From: Adhaeribacter arboris
Lineage (GTDB): Bacteria > Bacteroidota > Bacteroidia > Cytophagales > Hymenobacteraceae
Reading direction: 5' to 3'
Assembly (NCBI RefSeq): GCF_003023845.1
Contig: NZ_PYFT01000001.1
Span: forward strand, 1,240,001-1,304,000
DNA: 64,000 bases
Below, one piece after another: positions 1-7,621 of this stretch. How positions within the stretch are numbered: position 1 is the stretch's first letter; each line of letters begins with the position of its first letter. Under the pieces are notes generated by a model. That model saw nothing but the letters and a program-made list of their open reading frames with translations. It was not told where the DNA came from and made no database searches. Made by a program: the position numbers and the translations under genes.

Positions 1-65
1 GGGCACAAAAATCAATTTGCTAATTTTTTTAACATTATCCGCACGGAAGTATAATCAGAAATCGT

Positions 66-73
66 TAGATTTG
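66..73 (+). promoter_or_regulatory. Bacteroidota -7 promoter element before xseA
   Basis: TAGATTTG matches the Bacteroidota -7 consensus TAnnTTTG. It lies 8 nt before the xseA start codon, so the mRNA would have only a few leader bases. No convincing -33 TTTG is visible. Bases 1-65 to its left hold no recognisable gene. Confidence 0.45.
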
Positions 74-81
74 TTAACAGT

Positions 82-1440
82 ATGCAAACTTCCGCTCCCT
101 TAAAATTATCGCAACTTAACCAACTGATCCAGTATGCCATTGATGGGGTTTTCCGGGAGCAAACCTACGCGGTAATTGCCGAAACCTCGAACATTAAAAA
201 TTATCAGGACAAGCGCCAATGTTATTTAACCCTGGTAGAAAAAGCGGAAAATTCCAACGAAGTTCTAGCCTCTATACAAGCGAAGATTTGGGGAAATTGC
301 TACCGTACTATCCGTAACTTCGAAGAGATTACCGGGCAGGCTTTTAAGGATAATATTGAGATTTTATTTAAAGTCCGGATTCAATTTCACATCTACTACG
401 GTCTCACCGTTTTAATTGAGGAGATCGATTGTAATTATACCATCGGGAAGCTAGCCCTTTCGCGGCAAGCCGTTTTACAAAAGTTAATCGACCAGAATCC
501 GGATGCCGTACAATTAGTGAACGGTGAATTCCGGACGCGCAACCGGCAACTCAATTTTCCGCCGGTAATTCAAAAAATTGCCTTAATTTCTTCTGCCCAG
601 GCCGATGGATATAACGACTTTGTGCATGAACTGTATCTAAACAAATACCAGTATACTTTTCAGGTGGATGAATATTTCGCGCAGGTACAAGGCAACGAAG
701 CGGCGAATCAAATCTGTCAAAAACTGATTCAAATTTATCAATCTCAAATCGCCTACGACGCGGTAGTTATTGTAAGGGGCGGCGGCAGTCAATTAGATTT
801 TAGCGCTTTCGACTCGTATACGGTAGCGCGGGCGGTGGCTCGCTTTCCCATTCCCATTATAACGGGTATCGGGCACGAACGGAACGAATCTATTTGCGAT
901 TTAATGGCCCGGATGCCCACCAAAACCCCAACGAAGGCGGCCGCCACTATTGTCAGCCATAACCGGGCGTTCGAAGAAAATTTACTGCACTTACAAAAAA
1001 TAGTTATTTCTAAAACAAACGAAGTTTTAAGCGCCCAAAAGTTAATCCTACAAACCTTACATTCTAAAGTAATCCGGAAAACGCACGAGTGTTTAAATCA
1101 ACAGCAGCAACGGTTAAGGCCCTTATCCGGAACCGTTATTCAATTAATAAACCGGCTCGTTCATAACCAGCGGTTTAAATTAGCTAAAATTACCTATCGC
1201 TTAAACGGCAGCACCGAAGCCTTGGTAAAAGCAGAACAGCATAAATTATTAACTATCCGGAATACAGTTAAGCTTCTTAGTCCGGAAAATGTTCTGAAGC
1301 GTGGTTACGCTATTATATTCCGGGGCGATACCATCATTAAAAATGCCGCCGATGTTAGGCCCGGTGACGAAATAACTACTCTGTTCCAGGACTCTGAAAT
1401 TATTAGTACCATTACCGAAACCCGCTCGACGTATGAATAA
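82..1440 (+). CDS. xseA: exodeoxyribonuclease VII large subunit
   Basis: Catalytic large subunit of ExoVII, a cytoplasmic nuclease that degrades single-stranded DNA to oligonucleotides in mismatch repair and damage processing. The 452 residues are normal for the family. An N-terminal OB-fold (about residues 20-115) precedes the catalytic domain, which carries VRGGGSQLDFSAF (about 232-244) and the GHERNESICDLMA stretch corresponding to the GHE...D motif. The C-terminal half is long and helical, as expected for binding XseB. The stop overlaps the xseB start by 8 nt, so the two are co-transcribed and probably translationally coupled. The start is the ATG directly after a -7 element. Confidence 0.96.
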   Translation: MQTSAPLKLSQLNQLIQYAIDGVFREQTYAVIAETSNIKNYQDKRQCYLTLVEKAENSNEVLASIQAKIWGNCYRTIRNFEEITGQAFKDNIEILFKVRIQFHIYYGLTVLIEEIDCNYTIGKLALSRQAVLQKLIDQNPDAVQLVNGEFRTRNRQLNFPPVIQKIALISSAQADGYNDFVHELYLNKYQYTFQVDEYFAQVQGNEAANQICQKLIQIYQSQIAYDAVVIVRGGGSQLDFSAFDSYTVARAVARFPIPIITGIGHERNESICDLMARMPTKTPTKAAATIVSHNRAFEENLLHLQKIVISKTNEVLSAQKLILQTLHSKVIRKTHECLNQQQQRLRPLSGTVIQLINRLVHNQRFKLAKITYRLNGSTEALVKAEQHKLLTIRNTVKLLSPENVLKRGYAIIFRGDTIIKNAADVRPGDEITTLFQDSEIISTITETRSTYE

Positions 1441-1651
1441 GGTAAATGATGATTTAACGTACCAACAAGCCTTGGAAGAATTAGAAAATATTGTAGAAGC
1501 TTTGGAAGATGAAACCATTCCGGTGGATGAACTGGCAATAAAAGTAAAGCGCGCATCGGATTTAATTGAGTTTTGTCAGGCTAAACTGACCGAAACGGAT
1601 GAAGAGGTGAAGAAAATTTTAACTTACCTGGAAGATAAAACTAAAAAATAG
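1433..1651 (+). CDS. xseB: exodeoxyribonuclease VII small subunit
   Basis: Small helical subunit that packs around XseA to form active ExoVII. The 72 residues match the family length (about 70-80). It contains the XseB pattern TYQQALEELENIVEALEDE near residues 8-26, followed by a second helix ending in a charged tail (ETDEEVKKILTYLEDKTKK). The start lies inside the end of xseA, an overlap typical of xseAB pairs. No strong terminator follows. Confidence 0.94.
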   Translation: MNKVNDDLTYQQALEELENIVEALEDETIPVDELAIKVKRASDLIEFCQAKLTETDEEVKKILTYLEDKTKK

Positions 1652-2146
1652 GTTAAAACTTCAAGTAAAGCTTTTAAAGTAAAATCTTACTAATATTTTA
1701 TTTTTCGGATATTTTTTCTAGTAAAGTTCTTAAGATATAAGTTACTTTTATTCAATTAGCTAGTACTAGTAAGCCCTCCTTTTGTATTTAACTACCGATT
1801 TTTAGTATATTTTAAGTTAAAAGTACAAAATCAATTACTTAAATGAAGCAATAAAAGTTAAGTAATAAGATTAAAAAGATTATATTCTATTTTTAATAGT
1901 TTATACAATTTGCGTTATTTTTTTGTAAATTCTAAGATTTACTTGAATTACATCAGGAACTTACTTAAATATTTTTTTGTAATATCATCAGTTAATTTAC
2001 TGGTAATCAAATTATTTGCTTAAATTAGCTAAATAATACTTCTATTTTGAAGCAATGTTGCAACAAAATCATGCATTTTAGAGTAAAATACTTCAAAATA
2101 AAAGAGTAGAGAAAACAAGGTAGGTCATTAAAACAGGAACAGTAAA
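1652..2146. other. AT-rich intergenic region, no recognised feature
   Basis: About 495 bases very rich in A and T between xseB and the 83-residue gene. I see no open frame of coding character, no RNA gene and no clear terminator or -7 element. It probably carries the 3' end of the xseAB message and the upstream region of the next gene. Confidence 0.5.
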
Positions 2147-2398
2147 ATGGAAAAAGTAAACAACACAAAAAACAACACAGTTTCTACGGGATGGGTGAAA
2201 ACTACTAAAGAGTCTGCGTTATCTGCTCATAATTCAGCTACTAATAAAGTAGTAGAAGATAAAATTGTTAGCCGGGTTACTTTTGAACCAGATCCTTATG
2301 CACACGTGAGTTTTAATACTTACCAAGATATATTAGATCGTCGTAATCAGATGCTGGGTACTGTTAAGCCAAGTTTATATACGTACGACACAGAATAG
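2147..2398 (+). CDS. small hypothetical protein (83 aa)
   Basis: No family recognised. The 83 residues are hydrophilic, with no signal peptide or membrane segment. The N-terminal half is rich in Asn, Thr and Ser and looks disordered; the C-terminal half (about 44-83) is more ordered, with FEPDPYAHVSFNTYQDIL and a YTYDTE end. It is supported as a real gene by its ATG, its isolated position in long non-coding DNA and a strong terminator 23 nt after its stop. It seems to be a single-gene unit. Function unknown. Confidence 0.7.
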   Translation: MEKVNNTKNNTVSTGWVKTTKESALSAHNSATNKVVEDKIVSRVTFEPDPYAHVSFNTYQDILDRRNQMLGTVKPSLYTYDTE

Positions 2399-2420
2399 TT
2401 TTGTGCGTTATAGAATAGAA

Positions 2421-2457
2421 AAAAGCCTCCTGGTACAGTTTACCAGGAGGCTTTTTT
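2421..2457 (+). terminator. rho-independent terminator after the 83-aa gene
   Basis: A 15-bp perfect stem (2421-2435 with 2441-2455), 5-nt loop, GC-rich core GCCTCCTGG and flanking A and T runs. The symmetric A/T tails allow it to work both ways, ending the plus-strand gene and the minus-strand LytTR gene that converge here. Confidence 0.9.
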
Positions 2458-2491
2458 ATTTATAGTAGTTGATAACGTTAACACTAGACTA

Positions 2492-3238
2492 TTAAAGTTG
2501 AAGCACTGCTTTCAGTTTCGTGTAACCGCTACGACTTACCGGAATTTCGGCGCCGGAACGTAGCTTGGCAATATAAGTATCTTTCTGGTAAGGATCTAAG
2601 CGCGTTATTTGCGATATCTGAACCATATAGGAGCGGTGAACCCGCACAAATTGCTGGGGGTCTAAAGATTTTTCAAAGTAACTCATGGTCCGGTTCTTTA
2701 AATAAGTCCCTTGGGTCGTGTGTAAGTTTACGTAATCGTCGTCGGCAGCTAAGTACTGAATATCTACCACCGGAATAATATTAATTTTGTGTCCTAATTT
2801 AACGACAACCCGGTCGTGGCGCTCCGCCGATTGGGCAGCGGTTTCCAATAAGGCATCCGTTTTCATTTTGTTTTCGGGAATAGTTAATTTATGTTCAAGC
2901 CACTTATTAATGGCTTTATTAAATCTATCCTGGCTAAAAGGCTTTAATAAATAATCTACCGCATGAGCTTCAAAAGCTTTTAAGGCGTACTGGTCAAAGG
3001 CAGTAGTGAAAATTACGGTGGGTGGTTCTTCGAGTAATTCCAGCATTTCAAATCCGTTAATCTTAGGCATTTGAATATCTAGAAATATTAAATCCGGTTG
3101 GTGTAATTGCACGGCTTTTACTCCTTCAAATCCATCGTTACATTCTTGTAAAACTTTAATTTGCGGAAAAGCTTGCAGGTATTCCAGAATCAACGAACGA
3201 GCCAGGGGTTCATCGTCAATAATCAATACTTTAATCAT
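2492..3238 (-). CDS. LytTR-family response regulator
   Basis: DNA-binding response regulator of the LytR/AlgR class. The receiver domain (1-120) shows the acidic pair D8-D9, phospho-acceptor D54 in FLDIQMP, and a K in LLKPF. The C-terminal LytTR domain (about 145-248) includes YLAADDDYVNLHT and FVRVHRSYMV. At 248 residues it has normal length. Its start overlaps the stop of the upstream sensor kinase gene by 4 nt (ATGA), so the two proteins form one two-component system. Likely downstream of the LiaF-like gene in a three-gene unit, which points to envelope sensing; the actual signal is unknown. Confidence 0.93.
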   Translation of the reverse strand: MIKVLIIDDEPLARSLILEYLQAFPQIKVLQECNDGFEGVKAVQLHQPDLIFLDIQMPKINGFEMLELLEEPPTVIFTTAFDQYALKAFEAHAVDYLLKPFSQDRFNKAINKWLEHKLTIPENKMKTDALLETAAQSAERHDRVVVKLGHKINIIPVVDIQYLAADDDYVNLHTTQGTYLKNRTMSYFEKSLDPQQFVRVHRSYMVQISQITRLDPYQKDTYIAKLRSGAEIPVSRSGYTKLKAVLQL

Positions 3239-4311
3239 AGTTGCGGAATAATTAAAATGGTGGTAAAAAGCGAACCATCTACTTTGGTGGCGAACAAATC
3301 ATAACGGGCAAAAAGTAAATACAGCCTGCGTTGAACGCTGCTTAAACCAAACCCCGTACCTTGGCGGGGCCGGGCTGTTTGGGGATCGAAAGGGTTTTGA
3401 ATCGTCAGGCGCAAATGGTTTTCTAAGCATTCGGCCTGAATTCGGATAATAACGCCGTCGATGGTGTCATATAAACCAAACTTAATGGCATTCTCTACAA
3501 TAGGCTGCAGCAGCATGGGCGGCAGATGCATCTGGGCGCATCCAGGCTCCGAAGTTATTTCTGTTTGCAGCCGGTGTCCGAAACGTACTTTTTCAATGTC
3601 CAGGTACAGTTGCAAGTGGTTTAATTCTTCGGTAAGGCTTACCCATTGGTCTTCGTCTTTCTTAAGCGTGCCCCGTAAAAAGTCGGATAATTGGTGAATC
3701 ATGTGGCGGGCCTCGGCGGGCCGGCTGCCTACCAGCGCATTAATCGAGTTTAAGCTATTAAACAAAAAATGCGGATTTAATTGTTCGCGCAAATTTAAGA
3801 GCTCAGCTTCGCGGGCCAGCTTTTCGGCCTGTGTCTGACGTTGCTGGTGAGCTTTCTGATCTTGCTGATTGTGCCAGATAATGGTGAGCATGGTAATCCA
3901 GCTCATAGTCAAAAAACCAAAAATAAACCGGATAGGTAAAGAACGCACTAAAAACAACTCGTAGTTGGGCTGATCATCGTTACAAAAAAGAAGAAATTGG
4001 TAGCACAAGAACAGCCAAATAACCGCAAAAAATAAACTGTACGAAAGTAAAAGCCAGTACCGGTCAATCCGAGGGCGATAGAAGCGCAGAATGTTGATTA
4101 AAACAAAGGCTGCCCCAATGAGTAGGATATTGCTGATGGCACAATCCGACCATACTACTTTACCTTCCCAACCAAAACTATTTAAGGCATAAGCTTGCAA
4201 AAGCCCCAATAATAGCCAGCAAAAAAGTAAACTAAGTAATATTTTAGGTTGAGAAAACGGGGAGGAAAGCACCATTATACAATATTGCTTTTTGGGCCTA
4301 ATTATATTCAA
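3235..4311 (-). CDS. LytS-type sensor histidine kinase
   Basis: Membrane sensor kinase of the His_kinase (PF06580) group that pairs with LytTR regulators. Several hydrophobic segments fill about residues 20-150 with no large periplasmic domain. A short coiled-coil linker (QKAHQQRQTQAEKLAREAEL) leads to the H-box LNPHFLFNSLNSINAL, the N-box PIVENAIKFGL and the G-box GTGFGLSSVQRRL. An internal ATG at 4275 is an equally possible start, because the first 12 residues are not hydrophobic. It overlaps the regulator gene by 4 nt. The signal is probably sensed within the membrane, as in the intramembrane-sensing kinases; that is inference. Confidence 0.92.
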   Translation of the reverse strand: MNIIRPKKQYCIMVLSSPFSQPKILLSLLFCWLLLGLLQAYALNSFGWEGKVVWSDCAISNILLIGAAFVLINILRFYRPRIDRYWLLLSYSLFFAVIWLFLCYQFLLFCNDDQPNYELFLVRSLPIRFIFGFLTMSWITMLTIIWHNQQDQKAHQQRQTQAEKLAREAELLNLREQLNPHFLFNSLNSINALVGSRPAEARHMIHQLSDFLRGTLKKDEDQWVSLTEELNHLQLYLDIEKVRFGHRLQTEITSEPGCAQMHLPPMLLQPIVENAIKFGLYDTIDGVIIRIQAECLENHLRLTIQNPFDPQTARPRQGTGFGLSSVQRRLYLLFARYDLFATKVDGSLFTTILIIPQL

Positions 4312-4374
4312 ACCAAATTTTCATTAAATAGAATCAAGGTTTTGCCAACTAAAACCTAGCCCGGGAATTTTTAC

Positions 4375-5244
4375 CTAGATGTAACTTTGAATTTCCAATC
4401 CGCCCATGAACGCCACTCCCTGCAGAACCAGCACTTTCGGGTTAGGAGATTTTAGGGTCGGAGCGAGGCTGCGCCGGTCTTCCACACCACCCATAATGGC
4501 GGTAATTTCCGAAATTACTTCCCAATTAGAGGGCACAATTAATTTACAGCCGCCCATAATCATGGTTAAATCCATTACTACCCGTCCCTGAATATCAGCT
4601 TGCGAAAAGTTGAGTTCTGCTCCGCCCATAATACAAGTGATATCCGCGCCCGTTAAATTTTTAGAAAATATATTACGCTTCACGCCACCCAATATGGCAC
4701 TGATATCCACGAACTCCGGATTAAAAGCAACCGAAGAATCGGGAGTGGAGGAATGATTGGCGGCAGATATAACCGGCTCAATTGGTGGGACAGCAGTTGC
4801 AGAAGCAAGTGGTTCGTCGCCATTTAAAATTGGAATAGTGGAAGATTGATCTTGTACTGGGGGAGCAAAATTATTCCGGCGCTGGTGCCAGCGTTGCCGG
4901 TATTCGGAGCGATCCGGCCACGAATGGTTCCGCCGAAAGATCATAAACAGACCAGCGCCAATAATTAACAGCGGCCAGGTAAAACGGGTAATTTGGTAAA
5001 CCGGGTACATTTGATCCAGTAAAAACGCAAACCCAAGCCCGATAAAGGCTAACCAGGCAAAATTACGAAAGCTGCTTTTAGCGCCGTTAATCAAACCTAT
5101 TACAATAAAAATCATGGGCCAGGAAAACAGCCAGTGGGGAAAATGGTAACCTAGCTGACGCAGTAGAAAAACGGTACCTACGGTAACAATTATTAAACCA
5201 GCCACTATTTTACCAGATGAGGAAGATGTGCGAGTAGAGTTCAT
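4375..5244 (-). CDS. LiaF-like / DUF5668 membrane protein
   Basis: Membrane protein with a LiaI/LiaF-type transmembrane region (DUF5668; four hydrophobic stretches in about residues 10-105), a Pro/Ser-rich linker, and a C-terminal beta-rich repeat domain of the cell-wall-active antibiotic response type, visible as recurrent IMGG or LGG motifs (ILGGVKRN, IMGGAELN, IMGGCKLI, IMGGVEDR, FMGGLEI). The ATG at 5244 is chosen; the longer frame to 5292 adds 16 unlikely residues across a hairpin. In Firmicutes LiaF inhibits the LiaRS system; here the gene sits 63 nt before the LytS/LytTR genes, so a similar modulatory role is a fair inference. Confidence 0.85.
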   Translation of the reverse strand: MNSTRTSSSSGKIVAGLIIVTVGTVFLLRQLGYHFPHWLFSWPMIFIVIGLINGAKSSFRNFAWLAFIGLGFAFLLDQMYPVYQITRFTWPLLIIGAGLFMIFRRNHSWPDRSEYRQRWHQRRNNFAPPVQDQSSTIPILNGDEPLASATAVPPIEPVISAANHSSTPDSSVAFNPEFVDISAILGGVKRNIFSKNLTGADITCIMGGAELNFSQADIQGRVVMDLTMIMGGCKLIVPSNWEVISEITAIMGGVEDRRSLAPTLKSPNPKVLVLQGVAFMGGLEIQSYI

Positions 5245-5612
5245 AACTTTATATTTTTTCGAAAGGTAATAGGTGCCCCAATGGGGTACCAATATGTAAA
5301 AGGTAACTGATAAATAAAAATCGGTAAATACTGGTGATTTGTCGGTGAAGTAGTAGAAGATGGTGTACTACGGTTAATTTTATTCTGAATCAACTTCTCC
5401 CGATATACAATTAGCATTAAACAATTAGCTTTATCTCCGTGTAATAGAAGCAATTATAGTAAATTAACTTACCAAACTCTTTGTTTCGTAAAGCTATTAT
5501 AAACTTAAAATCCGTTGTTCTTAGCGCCAATTTGGGAGTATCCTAAAATAATTAAAGTAAAAATCAGACTTCATTCGTCTTCCTAAATAGTTATACATGT
5601 TTAATCGTCCGG
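5245..5612. other. divergent intergenic region between LiaF-like gene and ECF sigma gene
   Basis: A 368-base control region. On the minus-strand side, an imperfect hairpin (5272-5279 with 5283-5290, GGTGCCCC/GGGGTACC) lies in the presumed leader of the LiaF-like gene. On the plus side, 5551-5589 holds the ECF-type promoter block described separately. The middle is AT-rich and contains no convincing gene. Confidence 0.5.
5551..5589 (+). promoter_or_regulatory. putative ECF-sigma promoter of the sigma gene
   Basis: The block ATTAAAGTAA (5551-5560), AGACTT (5566-5571), CGTCTTCCT (5576-5584) and AAATA recurs almost base for base before hsp20 at 6568. CGTC is a familiar -10 core for ECF sigma factors, and the conserved upstream ATTAAAGTAA sits 15 nt before it, in the -35 zone. 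It ends 24 nt before the sigma gene start. It suggests autoregulation. Confidence 0.55.
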
Positions 5613-6161
5613 ATGAATGATAAGTCGCCAAATATAATTCAAACCATAGGTGCTTACGGTAAAGGTTTATTTAACTTTATTCGTGGTCGGGTTACAACCA
5701 AAGAAGAAGCAGAAGATATTTTGCAGGATGTTTGGTACCAGCTCAGTCATGTAACGGATTTAGATGAAGTAGAACAGATGAGCAGTTGGCTCTTTCGGGT
5801 GGCCCGGAATAAAATTATTGATCGCAGCCGGAAAAAAACCGTGGAATCGCTGGAGAACTTTACTTACGCCGATGAAGATGGGGAATACAGTATTGCCGAT
5901 ATTTTATTAATTGATGATGCTGACCCTGAAACCGAGTACCTGAAAGATCTATTTTGGCAGGAGCTTTTTACGGCTTTAGATGAATTACCTAAAAATCAGA
6001 AACAGGTTTTTATCTGGAACGAACTGGAAGATAAAACACTACAACAAATTGCGGATATGACCGGTGAAAATTTAAAAACAATTATATCGCGTAAAGGCTA
6101 CGCCGTAAAACATTTGCGTAAACGTTTAGAAAACTTGTATAACGAATTTTTAGATTTATAA
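5613..6161 (+). CDS. ECF-family RNA polymerase sigma factor
   Basis: Sigma-70 family factor of the extracytoplasmic-function type, 182 residues. Region 2 (about 10-75) contains TKEEAEDILQDVWYQL and MSSWLFRVARNKIIDRSRKK, the usual core-binding and -10-recognition helices. Region 4 (about 125-175) has LPKNQKQVFIWNELEDKT followed by a helix-turn-helix (LQQIADMTGENLKTIISRKG). An acidic linker lies between them. No classic anti-sigma gene adjoins; the next gene, 12 nt downstream, encodes a small two-helix membrane protein. A copy of its own upstream block precedes hsp20, suggesting a small stress regulon. Confidence 0.93.
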   Translation: MNDKSPNIIQTIGAYGKGLFNFIRGRVTTKEEAEDILQDVWYQLSHVTDLDEVEQMSSWLFRVARNKIIDRSRKKTVESLENFTYADEDGEYSIADILLIDDADPETEYLKDLFWQELFTALDELPKNQKQVFIWNELEDKTLQQIADMTGENLKTIISRKGYAVKHLRKRLENLYNEFLDL

Positions 6162-6173
6162 TCTACCAAATAT

Positions 6174-6515
6174 ATGTACGGTAATCCGAATAAAAATAAC
6201 TGGACCTGGCATAAGCGTCGATTAGGATTTGCTTTCTTTTTTCTGGTTCTACTACTTGTAATAGGAGGTATGGTTCAGTGGTTATGGAATACGGTTCTAC
6301 CCGAAGTATTACCCGCAAAAAAATTAACCTACGGCCAAGCTTTAGGGCTATTGATTTTGTGCCGGATATTATTTGGTAGTTTTAGATTCGGTTATCGGGG
6401 AGGTTCCGCTTTTTATAAGAACCCTGGAAACGTACGCGGTAAATGGCTCAACATGACCGAGGAGGAAAGAGCAGCTTTTAAAGAACAATGGAAAAAACGT
6501 TGCGAACAACGATGA
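6174..6515 (+). CDS. small two-TM membrane protein co-transcribed with ECF sigma
   Basis: No named family recognised. The 113 residues have a basic N-terminus (NNWTWHKRRLG), a first membrane helix (about 18-40), a second hydrophobic segment (about 54-73, LTYGQALGLLILCRILFGSF), and a soluble basic/acidic tail that includes MTEEERAAFKEQWKKRCEQR. The start is 12 nt after the sigma gene stop, so it is in the same operon. Its place where an anti-sigma factor usually lies, together with a cytosolic helical tail, makes it a candidate membrane modulator of the sigma factor; this is inference only. Confidence 0.8.
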   Translation: MYGNPNKNNWTWHKRRLGFAFFFLVLLLVIGGMVQWLWNTVLPEVLPAKKLTYGQALGLLILCRILFGSFRFGYRGGSAFYKNPGNVRGKWLNMTEEERAAFKEQWKKRCEQR

Positions 6516-6567
6516 TGTAAAGTTTTCTAAAGTTTATTTTTAATTTTTTTCTAAAAACACCATAGCC

Positions 6568-6605
6568 ATTAAAGTAAATTTTAGACTTGTTCGTCTTCCT
6601 TAATA
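6568..6605 (+). promoter_or_regulatory. putative ECF-sigma promoter of hsp20
   Basis: Second copy of the block found before the sigma gene: ATTAAAGTAA (6568-6577), AGACTT (6583-6588), TTCGTCTTCCT (6590-6600), then TAATA. The spacing between upstream and CGTC blocks is 14 nt, one shorter than at 5551. Conservation is confined to this block, which argues for a binding site rather than a gene duplication. Confidence 0.55.
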
Positions 6606-6623
6606 AGAAAAGATTTCTTATTA
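6601..6623 (+). promoter_or_regulatory. hairpin in the hsp20 5' leader
   Basis: A perfect 10-bp inverted repeat (TAATAAGAAA at 6601-6610, TTTCTTATTA at 6614-6623) with a 3-nt loop, 21 nt before the hsp20 start codon. If transcription starts just after the CGTC element, the hairpin sits at the very 5' end of the message. It is all A/U except two G-C pairs, so it could melt with heat; a thermometer or stability role is inference. Confidence 0.5.
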
Positions 6624-6644
6624 AAAATTTAAACCATAATTGCT

Positions 6645-7082
6645 ATGTACAGAAATTATAATACCGCCCGGGACGCGCAAGGATGTGGCTCGGGCTTCGG
6701 GAAAGCTAGTTTTTTCGGTCATCACAGATTTAGGAATAACTACTTCCGGCGACCGAAGTACAATATCCCCTTGAACATTATTGATAACGAATCGGCTTTT
6801 GAAGTGCATTTATATGCCCTGGGATTTGCGAAAGAAGCCATCAAAATTACGGTGCAAGACGATGTATTATACATAAGCGGCACCCGTACCATCGATGAAA
6901 ATAATTCCCCAAACTTTAGCCATCAAGAATACCCAATTAAATCATTCGAAAGAATTTTAAATTTAAATGGTCAAGTAGATACCACAAAAATTACAGCGAA
7001 ACAAGTAGAAGGAATATTAATTGTTACTTTACCCAAAAACGCCGCGGCCCAACAACCAGCCCAGGAAGTTACAGTTAGTTAG
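6645..7082 (+). CDS. Hsp20 / alpha-crystallin small heat-shock protein
   Basis: ATP-independent holdase chaperone that binds unfolding proteins in the cytoplasm. The 145 residues have a short Gly/Phe/Arg-rich N-terminal arm (1-40) and an alpha-crystallin domain (about 45-135) with FEVHLYALGFAKEAIKITV, an FERILNLNGQVDTTKITA strand pair, and the hallmark VEGILIVTLPK near residues 123-133. The C-terminal tail lacks a clear IxI motif (EVTVS at the end). It follows the ECF sigma operon and has the same promoter-like block. A strong terminator closes the unit. Confidence 0.92.
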   Translation: MYRNYNTARDAQGCGSGFGKASFFGHHRFRNNYFRRPKYNIPLNIIDNESAFEVHLYALGFAKEAIKITVQDDVLYISGTRTIDENNSPNFSHQEYPIKSFERILNLNGQVDTTKITAKQVEGILIVTLPKNAAAQQPAQEVTVS

Positions 7083-7107
7083 GTTATTTAGTGAGATTAG
7101 AATTACC

Positions 7108-7153
7108 ATAGCCAAGGATAAAGCTGCGTAAGCTAAACCTTGGCTATTTTTTT
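7108..7153 (+). terminator. rho-independent terminator after hsp20
   Basis: A 10-bp stem ATAGCCAAGG (7108-7117) / CCTTGGCTAT (7138-7147), a loop that can form a small inner AGCT pair, and a T7 run. It lies 26 nt after the hsp20 stop. Confidence 0.88.
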
Positions 7154-7378
7154 AATTCAAATTCAGCAAAGCTATGACATTCCATTTTAAGTTAGTCGTG
7201 TTACTATTGCTAGCTGCTTAATTAAGATAAAAAATTTAGAATAGAAAAATAAATAAGAAGTACGTTCAGGGATACTGGAAAGAACCTTAAATTTCTATTT
7301 AACATAATATAAATTATAAGACAAAAGATAGTTTACAAAAATTAAGCTTAAAGTTTAGCTACCTAAATTTAGAGCAAA

Positions 7379-7423
7379 TTTCAAGGATAATTTTTTTAAC
7401 AAATTGAAAAATTATCCTTGAAA
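7379..7423. repeat. 17-bp perfect inverted repeat in intergenic DNA
   Basis: Arms 7379-7395 and 7407-7423 are perfect reverse complements (CAAGGATAATTTTT core) around an 11-nt loop. It stands alone in the 539-base gap (7083-7621) between hsp20 and the ArsR operon, about 200 nt before the latter. It may be a terminator of an unseen small transcript or an operator. The rest of the gap is AT-rich with no recognised gene. Confidence 0.6.
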
Positions 7424-7571
7424 CCTGCTATTACTTAGTATTTTTGCCAACGATATATCTTCAAAAAATTAACTTTTTGACCGATAATAATTGGTTCCAT
7501 TACCTGTCGCAGATATAATTTAATGCTCTAACCAAAGCTTGAAAATTATTTAAAATTTTTCGTCGCGAAAT

Positions 7572-7620
7572 ATTGTGTAGCTAAATAACTACATTTATAT
7601 TTGTAGTCAAATAACTACAT
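7572..7620 (+). promoter_or_regulatory. promoter and paired operators of the ArsR-type operon
   Basis: A -7 element TATATTTG (7596-7603) with ATTG at 7572-7575 in the -33 zone (20-nt spacer). Two near-identical 18-bp repeats, GTAGCTAAATAACTACAT (7577-7594) and GTAGTCAAATAACTACAT (7603-7620), flank the -7 element; each has GTAG/CTAC dyad ends. This is where an ArsR-family dimer would block polymerase, implying autorepression. Confidence 0.7.
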
Positions 7621-7621
7621 A

